Of a stretch of 64,000 nt of DNA, positions 40,682-51,600 are shown piece after piece. The position numbers and the translations under genes were made by a program. The first letter of the stretch is position 1. Each line of letters starts with the position of its first letter. This DNA is from Megalobrama amblycephala (taxonomy: Eukaryota; Chordata; Actinopteri; Cypriniformes; Xenocyprididae). The notes under the pieces were generated by a model, which was not told the origin of the DNA, did no database searches, and saw nothing but the letters and a program-made list of their open reading frames with translations. The stretch lies in assembly GCF_018812025.1 (NCBI RefSeq), contig NC_063061.1, forward strand, positions 34,147,640 to 34,211,639, written 5' to 3'.

Positions 40682-43600
40682 GTGTACAGGTGCTGGCCAT
40701 TGTGTCCTAATTCGATTGGACAGTTTTGGCGTCCACTCAGGTTCTGACTCAACTCTCTCCTCCCAGACTGTGACCCACTTTCACTGTGTGTGTGTGTGTG
40801 TGTGTGTTTCCTGTCCTATTGCAACAGGTGTTTCATCCGTTTTCCATACTGTATTCATTATTTTTCCAAAAACCATGGTTATTGAATGAAAGGGTACAGC
40901 TGTTTTGCAGAAAGCCCAGCTATCTCTCCTGTTTCTGTGTGTGTTTTGAGTTTTGGATTAATTTGATATGATTTTTTTTAACTTCCTGATTCATTTAAAT
41001 GCCAAGCTCGTCCTGATTGTGTGTTTGCTGGTTGTCGATTCTTCGTGCATTGGTAATAAATACATTGGTATAATAAATACATTTATTATTAAAGTTATTG
41101 AATAGATTTTTAATTAGCATTTATTTGTATGTAGAGTCAAAATGAGTCTTATGACTGCTTTTTGTATGGTGCATTAAAAGGACTGCACTTCAATCTATAA
41201 CATTTGCCTCAAATTAAATTTGGCATTCACTGTGGTCTATAGGGAGTAAAAATGTTGCTCTCTCTGCTGGTTCACTACTTTATGTTTCCTTTTACATGCC
41301 CTAGATCAAGTATAAAGATATGTCAATCCACTGTTCTTTTCAGAAGTTGTAATGGCTGATTTCTCTGTTTCCAGGGTGACATCCAGCAACTGATGATCGT
41401 ATCGGACCATCGTGCTGCGTTTGACTACTGTGAGCACTACAGCCCCGACTGTGAGGTTCCTGCCCCTGAACAGCCCCAGAACCAAGATCCAAACACTGAT
41501 GAATATGTAAGTTCATATACTTCCTCCAACATTCCCTTTAGAGATTGAAGAGCATGTTTTCAGTCCAGCGTTTTTTTCAGGGGAGACGCTTTGCTTGCTA
41601 TGATATGGAATATCCGTTTAAGTGTTCTGATTTCACAGATAAAAAATGTCGTACAATGTAAAGTATTTGCTCTGGCTCCTGATTTAAATGATTTTGCTCG
41701 GTTGTCGCGCTTGTTGTTGTCATCAGTTGCAGGATGTGGTGATTGGTCGATGTGGTATTTGTCCCGCCCCTCCTTCGCTGCGATTGCACGGCTGGGTACA
41801 AAGTGACAGTGATGAGCCCTGCTTTTTACCCAAAATTGAACATTTTTCAACTCGCTGCATCCCAAAATAAATAAATGGATGATCAGTGCCTCGTCACACT
41901 GCTGCCGTTTTTAAATATGCTCCCATTGAAAACAGTTGGAAAAATACGCTTAGCCTTTGGTGGACACACGGCCTAAGGATGTCCCAGAATCCTTGGCGTT
42001 CTGTTCGGCCCAGTCTGAACAAAACAAAACCAAAGCAAAACAGAGACCAGTTTCTTATAGCTCGAGCAACGACCTCCTCGCCTTCGCCGAGATCAGCTCA
42101 AATGAAGTCAAGAACATCTTGTTGAGTGTTTGGACAGCCGAAGCGCTTTTAAATCTTAATCCTGTGAAAATAAAACCATCACATTAGCCAAGCACTTAGC
42201 AATAATCCCTAGCCATGACAGTTTTCATAACAGATATGTTTTGACCAGAGGTCATAATGGTGAGTCTTTAATGTCGCTAAGAATTTGATTTATAATGGTA
42301 AATGATTTATTATTAGTGCAAGTACTGCTCAGGTTTTCTTAAGAAAATTGAGAAATCTGGTTTTGGTTTTACAGTTGGTATATCTGACAGCACAAAACAC
42401 TGACTATTTTTACATTTATTCAGCTTTTATTCAGTCTTTGGAATGAGAAACGAATTAAAATGGAGTAATAATACCTGCCCACACTTGTGTGTGCGTGTGC
42501 TTAAGTTTAAGGCATATTAATTCTTTATAGCTCTTTCCATTCCATCGGAAAAGACCCAGCTGCAGGCAGTGTAGAATGTATTTTTCCGACCGAATGGATG
42601 ACCTCATCAGTCAGAAAGAATGAGCGAGAGAGTGATAGAGGGAGGAAATGAGCAGGTCTCGGCCTGTAGAGCGTTTGAGCTCTGTATCGCTGACATATTT
42701 TATTAATAATATGTAAAAAATGTAAGGAATAGACATTGTTTTGTCACAAAATAAATTGCTAAGTTCATATTTGATTCATTCTGGTAGAAATAACATACAT
42801 GTAAAGTGCAAAAAAAAAAATTCTATTTTGTCAACAATGGACCATATGCACGGAACTTCCGCAATAATATAAGCCAGCTGGAAAACTTCCAGTGGAATGT
42901 CACTTGTCGTGTGTCGGTATCTCTTTAATGTCCTGAGGTAGCTTTAACAACATCAATAGTGTAATACTTATAGTTTATAATCAAAATATAGTCACTTAAA
43001 TAGTAAGGCCTAGCATTTATTTAGTTATTCAAACGTGAGATGACATTAAAAAAAAAGAAGTGTCTCAGCAAGATACTATCAACACATTGTAATGTAAATT
43101 AAAGATATATTGTGAACTTTAGTTGGATTCATTGAATAAAATGTGAGATTTTACAAGTGTGCCAAAATCATTGAGCTTCCGCAGCACTGACTGCCAGCAT
43201 CTGTGGTTATGAGAGCGGGGAGAGTGCGGTGCACGCTTTCTGTGCGTAATTCACTCACATGAAAAGTTATTGTTTTTCATGAGATTTTGTGAGTACTTCA
43301 TACTTCACCTTGACAAAATGATTTGATTTTATAATGTTTAATATTTATTCAAAAGCGAAACTGAGTGAAAAAACTATTACAGGAAATGACTAATATGAGA
43401 CAATAAATGCTCCTCTGCCGCCATCTGCTGGTTCAGTGGTAATTAATGTCTTTTTTATTTTTAAATAAAAGTGTTTTCTATCAAATGTTGGATTTCCTAC
43501 ATCTTGAAATGTTCGGTTTTTACAAATCATTTGAAGTGCTGGAAAGATGTTGCATGTGAATCTAATTACAGACACTGCGTTTCTTATTCAAACGTTCCTG

Positions 43601-45584
43601 TTAACTTCGTCTTTATTGCAATGAATAAAACTGGTTTATTGGCAAATTAGGCAAGTGTGATAACTGCATGAAATATATACAACATTAAAAAGTCGACCAT
43701 TGATGGTTTTGTGCTGATGTACAGCGAGTGACGGCTAACAGTTCACCGGAAATGCCTAAGCTGGTTTAACGGAAACCGTGCATATGGTCAATTAGGAGTA
43801 TATTAACAGACGAGATCAAAAATTACACACTTTTTATTTCATGGGGACAGTCGAGTGTTCATATGCAGTCTCTGTCCATCTGGGTTCACTCAGATGCCAA
43901 TATCCTTTGTGCGGTACGGAGAGAGGAAGAGAAGGCATTAAATGAAAGATTGAGAGATTTAGCATGTGAAACATATGAGAAAATAGTTTAAGCTGAGTAA
44001 CACGGAGATGACCGACCGTTTTCAATTGATTCTCTATGGGAGCTAAGCAAAAGGCGCGCTTAAGGGAATTGTGGGAGTGACTGCTTGTGAGAGCTTCAAA
44101 ACATGTGGAGATGCAAACGAGCAAGCGAGAGGCGAAAAATTTCATTTCACATTATAGTTATACATTATAGTTATAAATTACTATATTTAATTCCAGTTTA
44201 TTCAGGCTGGGTAATAAAAATGTATTAATTTGACTGCATTTGGAAATGTTTTACCCTAATTCTGCATATATGAATCCACCCTGAAAATCAAACCCGTGAC
44301 TTTGCCGTTGCTAGTGCGATGCTCTACCATTCGATATTCAGGAACATAAATGAACAAAAATGAACAAAATTAAATCACAGCTGTCAGTGATCTTTATAAA
44401 AGGGATGAGCTTTCCAACTGTTGTTGCCCACATATGGTAAAGTTATCTCTGAGTTATGTCTGTAAAAGGAAATTACATGCATGTGAATGCAGCATGTGGC
44501 ACATTTTCAGCCACGCATGGACTTTTACATCTTTCAGGGCTTTGATGTCACTGTGTTGGCGCGGAAACAACCCTCTGCTGACCTCTTTTTTCACATCTGT
44601 GTGTCAGGAGCTGTAAATCTGAGTGTGGGGCATTAGTAGGGGGCAATATGAAAGAAAACCCCCCTGCACCTTTGACCAGTCCTTCAAAGGCCAAGTGCAT
44701 CATTTAAATATCAGTGAAACCTTTTTACAGATTAAACATGATGAGTTATCCATTGCTAATGTGTGGGAATTAGGGAGAGGCAGAACGGTGCATCCGAGCG
44801 AGAGGTCGCGGAGCGGCTGGAATTCCTCACATTCTTCTCTTTCTCACTAGATAAGAGAGAACATGGATTTCCGCTGGACTCGATCGGAGGGAATCCCTCT
44901 TTTCCTTTGCTCTTTCTTCTCAGGGAATGTCAGTCTATTAAATCAAGACCAGTGTTGAATTGCTTAATTAGCATTCCATGAGTATAACTTCTGAATGAAA
45001 AAATGAAAAATCTGTATTTATATTTACTTTTATGTTCAGAATATTTATTGTTTTATTTTTAAATATATATATACATATACTATATATATATATGTACAAA
45101 TAATGTGTATTTTAAATATACTAATAATATAATGTACAATTAATATAATGTACATTTATTATATAAATATAATGAAAAATAAATGTATATTTATTTATTT
45201 AAAAATATAATGTAAAATATAATATAGTATAATAAAGCTAAATAATAAAGTAAAATGTATACACACACACACACACACACACATATATAAGACAAAATCA
45301 TTTGTCCCACCTTAAATATTGTGCTTTTTAAATATATTTATATATAATAGTTTTATATTAAGAATATTCAGTGTTTTATATTCAAATATATGTACATATG
45401 CTATATATGTATATAAAATATAGTGTAACATATTTATATAAATATAATAAATAATAATGTAAAAAAAAACTATAAAAGAAAACATAGCAAATCATTTGTC
45501 CCACCTTACGTATTAAAGTGTCAAATATTGTAAATATATTTATGTATATGCTAGTTTTATATTCAGAAGTTTCAATAAATATAT

Positions 45585-45639
<55 letters not shown>

Positions 45640-48600
45640 ATGTAATCTATTTATATTAATATAATAAATAATAAATTTAATTAGAAAAATATTAAAAGAA
45701 AAATTATCAAATCATTTGTCCCACCTCAAATATTAAAGTTTCAAATATTGTTCTTTTAAAATATAATTATATGTATATATTACTTTTATATTCAAGATAT
45801 TCAGTGTTTTATATTCAAATATGTTCACATACATTCGCTCTTATTTGAATATTTTGAATATAAAATAAGTACTAATGGTTGTGCTCCTTTTTTTTTTTTA
45901 TCAAGGAAAACAAATAATGTTAACATATGCTGCATTCACATCATGTCATAATTCCCATAATTACAGGATGTCAACACTTGAAAGACTCTTGAGAGACTCT
46001 ACTGAACTCATGTTTGTGTCCTCAGGCTCAGAAATAATTTGTTTTTTGCATTGCTCAGATTGCCCAAAATGGATCCATGTGCAGGATTATGTCTTTATGG
46101 GTCATATGTGGTGTGTCGTGTTATATTCCATCTGAAAATATTTTAAACAGCATTTTTTTCTAACATAATTATCATGCATGCAGCTCGAATGATCTCATTC
46201 CAAGAGACTACAGTATATGGAATATAGTCAGCTACCCATATGCACTTGCAAAAGAACTAAGAAAGCTAAAAAAAAAATTAATGCATGCTGACACACTCTA
46301 GAATATTCATATTAGCAACTCTGTAATTCTATTGTGGTGTTCTGTCATGTTTTAGAACAATTATCAGTGACCTGATATCAGTACTCTACCTTTTTTTTTT
46401 TTGGAACACTGGTGGTAAAACAGTGTTTTAGCATTTAATAACACTCAATATTCAACATTTTTTCTCTTCAGAACACAGAGGATAACTACTATTATGAATA
46501 TCCCTACTATGAGGACATGGATGCGGAAAAAACTGGAGAAACGACAACCGACGAAACGACTGGAACCGAAACTGAAGACCTAACGGTCAGTGTTATTTTA
46601 ATATTATTTATGTACTATTTATAGTATTTATTAATATTTTGAATTAGTTTTTATTTATTTATGTTCAGTTTTCATTTTAATTTTAGTTTTAATTTTTATT
46701 AGTTTTTTGTTTGTTTGTTTTTGTTTATCATTAATTAATTTTTTTACTAATTTTAAGTACTTCAGCTTAAACCTATTTATTTCAGTTAGTTGTCAAGGCA
46801 ACATTTCCAAAAAAAGTTTTCATTTTATATTTCAAAATTTTCAAATTTCAAATTTTATTTGTAAAAAATGAGAAAAATTCATAACAGCGCTGTGTGAAAA
46901 TATAGATTTTAATAAATTAAAATTAAATATCCGGGTTCATACAAGGTGCTTAAAGCAAAGTCTCTTTAAGACAAGTCATTTCACTCGTCGGCCATCTTTG
47001 AAATGCCTCTCAGGCATTCAAGTGCAGCTCCTATCTCTTTGAATGAGGAAACATCAAATTCTTCAAAGCTGTTTGCCAAGCTTTCGATTAAATTTCAGAT
47101 TTGAAATCACAAATGAAATCTGACAACAACTGTATCATAAATTTTGTTTCTAAATGCTCCATTCATGACAAAAAAAAAAAACCCAATTTTTCAGGCTGGA
47201 TCAAGCTAATCTCTATAGAAAGTGCGCACCTGACTGTTTCTATAGGAGCCGGAGCTTCTAATGGCTGCTGCAGTGACGCAATGACTTTACCAATTGGCGA
47301 TTGGCTCTTATTTAGAAGGCGGGAGTTATTGCTCGTTGCACTTTCTCCAATTCAAAACAATACGAGTGATATAGAAATATAGAGCATGATGTTGCTCATA
47401 TATTTCAAAGTATATATTACAGCTTTCATTCTTCAGGTCAATTATATATTCATGGGGAAAAAAATGAAAGCGATATCTTTGTCATAGTATCCTTTCAATG
47501 GTTAAGGGGATTTCCCATGACTGACAGCGCTGGTCCATGGATTGATCTCTTTGAAGTGAAGCTTCAGATTCAGCTTCACACCGGAGCCACTTTGCTTCTC
47601 GGTTGTGCCTCATAAGGTGTTGTTCAAAGAAATAATTTTCCTTGTTTAGAAACTTGCTTCGATCCAGAATGAATGAACGTATTTTAATAATAAATATATT
47701 GATTGATCAGTGAGATCTCTGATTGTAGTCCTTGAAAACCAGAAAAGTAGTGCTTGAAAAGTCCTGAAATTTAATTTTACAGTATCTGTATGATCCCTGT
47801 AAAATGTATTCTTAAAGTTAACATTAACATTAAACTAGTTTGCTAGCCATTTCTGTTCCATATTTATTTGCAAGTAAAAAGATATATAATGAATAAAAAA
47901 GATAGAGCGGGACTATTGCTCAAAGTTATTGTACTGTAGATGGACTTGTACAGTTTCCAGCATTAGTTTGCAGAGAATTTATAGATCTTAAAAAGATAAC
48001 ACAGTAATTTAAATATTCCTTACTGGGATTGAAGCTGAATCTGGAAAATCAGTACCAATGCCCAGCTTGTCTATTCTAAAAACAGTGTCTATTTACTGTG
48101 TTTACCAGGTGTCTGTTCCGGATAGCGGTCGCGTGGTTACCTCAGTTATCACTAGTGGAACAGGAGGCTCCAGCAGTTCGAGTAGCTCCTCCTCCTCCTC
48201 CTCTTCATCCTCCAGCTCGACCACCAATACTGGCGAGGACCCGTACGACGGCTACGATGGTTACGGAAACGGATACGATACGTACTATGACGAGTCGACC
48301 TCAAGGCCTGATGGCTCCCGGACCATCACGATCACTAGTACAAGCACAAGTACTGGCGGAGAAGTAGATATTGGACTGGGTGAGGTGGATATGGGATTGG
48401 GAGGAGACCTGGACAGGCGGATCATCACATCATCGTCTTCATCATCATCAGGAGGAGGAGGAAGTGGAAGAGTGCACTCAACTGTCACAATCATTAATGG
48501 AACCTCCGGCTCCGGCTCTAGCACCAGAATCAGTTCTGGCTCCAGCTCCAGCTCCGGTTCTGGCTCCAGTTCCAGAATTAGTACTGGCTCCGGTTCCGGC

Positions 48601-51600
48601 TCTAGTTCCAGTTCCAGAATCAATATCGGCTCCGGCTCCAGCTCCAGCTCCAGCTCCAGCTCTGGAGTTAATACTGGCTCCAGCTCTAGCTCTAGCTCTA
48701 CCACAGTGAGTTTGGTTTTTTTATTGACTATATTTTTCAAGACTTTTCTATATGTTTAAATGTCTTTCATATGTTTTGAAAGTTTTGATTATTACTGCAG
48801 TGTTTTATATAATAGTGTATCAAGACACTATTTTAGTGAAATGGATTTTACTCAAATCAGGGGTCCATTCTAATTAATAAATATTAGATTTTATTTAACA
48901 TTTAATAATAACTTATTTTTTATTTTATTTCATTTAAAGAATATAAATATATAATATATATAAAATATTTAATAATTTAATAGAAATAGAAATAAAGAAT
49001 TTCTATTCTTTTAATAAAGAATAGAAATATATTTAAAGAATTATCTCTGTTTTAAATGTCTTTCATATGTAAGCTTTGCTTATTATTGCAATTAATGCAG
49101 TATTCACAGTTTCATTGCAGCCTGTGAAAAACATGTCCAGGATATATTTCACCCCAGATTAAAAATCAAAAACAAAAACAAATATGCTTTAATTCTTAAA
49201 GAAAAAATCATCTTAAATTTTGTTTAAAGAAAATAAAACATTTTTAGGACTATAAAATTACTGTACTACAGACTATAATGAGAATCACCACTGAGAATAA
49301 GAGGGAAAATCCCAAAAATAATGTACATGTGCTTTATTGTCATAAAAATATAATATATCTCAGATCAAAAATGACTGAACTAAAAATAGGCCAAAAATTC
49401 ATTGTTTTTTTTCTTTTGATTTTGGGTTGACATCTGAAATGGACTTAAATTTCAAAATAAATTTCAAAATCAATAGATGTATATACAGTACACGCAGTGC
49501 ACAAACACTGAGTTATTGATTGGTTATGATGTCTGATGGCTTGTGAATGTCTGTTTTTGCAGGTTGGTGGTGGTTATGATGACACCCAGTACGGTGAGGG
49601 TTATGATCTGACCTATGGAGAGGGATATGGAGAAGGATACGGAGAGGGAGATTATACCGTGGGAGGAGGAGGCGGCAGCAGCAGCAGCAGCAGCACCAGC
49701 ACTTCAGTTTCCGTTGGGGGCGGATCTGTTTCTGTTGGAGGCGGGTCTGTTTCTTCAAGCGGCTCAGTTGGGGGTGGATCCGTCAGTGCTGGGGCCAGCG
49801 CAGGGGCGGGGTCTGTTGCCACAGGAGGACAGGGAGGAATTGGCGGAGAAGCAGATTCCATCGATATTGACAAGTTTAAGGAGGAGTCTATCACGGATTA
49901 CACCGATGCAGAACTGGAGAGCATGTATAATTATGAAGATCTATACCCAGACAGCGACAAAGAGTTGCCTGCAGAGACCGTGGACACCTATGGACAGGTG
50001 AACTCCAGTTCCGCAAATGCAATGCAACATAAACGTTAGGGCTGGGTAAAAAATATTGATTATGAACAGAACATTGTAGTGCACCTCTCATCCAATAAAT
50101 CACAATAATAAGCATTTTATTGCAAAATTCAGCGCTGTTTAATGTGGCATGACAGATCGCTGTAGAGAAGCGGCAGCGCAAAGCACACATGAACTGATCC
50201 TCTCCTCCGTTTTAATACCAGTTACAGCACGAAATAAACATGAATGAACATCTGAAGGTATGTTAAAAGATACGGTACAACTCACTGAAATCCGTATCAT
50301 GTCTCATGTAATCGTTCAATCACATTTACCTCAGAAAAACCATATTCAGTGACCATAAACTCGTTAATCAGCTAGAATGAACCCAAGATAGGAGCATTTT
50401 GTTAAATATATGCACCATATTACAGTACATATTCATTATCATTTTTAATGTTCTTCAATATTTAATGCATGTTTAAATAAATCTGTAATTTTTTTACGAC
50501 GGCCACCATTTAAATGTTTATATTTCAAAAAATGATTTGGAGTAGAAATATAATTATGTGATCATAAAGTTAGTATTATAACTTTATTTTTATAAAAACT
50601 TCCTTGAGTGTAATGTAAGTACAAATCAGTTAATTTTAACCTTCAATATCATATAGTACTGTAGTACCAACTGACTTAGTTGAGAGATTTTTTTTCCTTG
50701 AGAAAATTTGCCATGTACTGTACCTGATATATATCAATAATCAATATGGAGTCGAATTGAATAGGTATCGAATCGAATTTCAAGCGTGTGAATCGAAATC
50801 GAATCAAATCGTGAAATTTGTGTCAGTACCCAGCCCTACCAAATCAAGCAAACTTGTAGGAAAATTTTCAAATTAAATTTCATTTGTTTCCAAAGGTGGA
50901 TGGACTGAGAGGAGAGAAGGGCCAGAAAGGAGAGCCTGCGATCATTGAACCTGTAAGTGGCGCTCATGACACACGTACACTACTCGTCAAAAGTTATATA
51001 TATATATATGTGATATGTTATATCCACATTAGGGTTGTCAAAAGTACCGGCTTCATTACCAAGTCAGTACTGAAATTTTAAAAATGTGACGATACCAGCA
51101 TTTCCCCCTAGCATTTTGAGTGCTGCTGAGCGGATTGTTAAAAACGGGAGCGTTTGAAAGCAGGCGTCTATCAGTGGATCCCTAATATATCCACAGATAA
51201 ATGCCTGCTTTCAAATGCTCTCATGTGTATCTGTGTAAGTACTCAGTGAAGAGAATCAAAGATGTCAATTTACAACATGTTTTTGAAGCGTTGATCATTG
51301 TAGCCAATCACAAACATATCTGTTGAGCGCGTGAACACAATGGCCAATCATAGGTGTTTAAGAGTCTGCTCAAAATGCTAGCGGGAAATGCTGGTATCGT
51401 CACATGTTTTCAGTTTCAGTAATGACTTGGTACTGAATTCAGTACTTCTGACAACCTTAGTCCACACTGAAAGTAAAACTGCTGAGCAAAATGTCACTAT
51501 CACAGCCATTCTGAACATGTCTGATGTTTAATATACCAGTTTATGGAGCGAGATTTTAGACCAATGAGATAGAAACCAAACAATCAACAAATGTCCTTTA

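Larger units (their letters stand above)
26920..41374 (+). other. col5a1: col5a1 intron 4
   Basis: A 14.5-kb intron carrying two large minisatellite-bearing transposons, a solo LTR nested in a dispersed repeat, and several TG microsatellites. About 29640-32220, 32700-35580 and 39240-41370 contain no gene. The piece at 31700-31960, with GGGGACA and CCTAACC-like motifs, resembles pieces at 5790-6000 and 21110-21310 and is probably an old dispersed repeat. Confidence 0.85.
41507..46471 (+). other. col5a1: col5a1 intron 5
   Basis: A 5-kb intron. It holds a TE-like block at about 41540-42190, a transposon at 42838-43791, a tRNA-like SINE fragment near 44270-44345 and an AT-rich tandem region at 45000-45850. 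About 44350-45000 and 45860-46470 show nothing recognisable. Confidence 0.85.

Noticed and set aside
40459..40889. Cys-Val repeat frames
   Set aside because: Translation of (TG)n runs.
44270..44345. True tRNA gene on the minus strand
   Set aside because: B box is damaged, the acceptor arm does not pair and no terminator follows; it fits a SINE head.
48371..48709. Alternative + strand frame of Ala/Pro repeats over exon 7
   Set aside because: It is out of phase with the collagen frame; the phase 0-0 Ser/Gly frame joins correctly to exons 6 and 8.
48285..48740. Minus-strand frame of 151 aa rich in Glu-Leu-Glu-Pro
   Set aside because: It is the reverse of the Ser/Gly codon repeats of col5a1 exon 7 and has no independent support.
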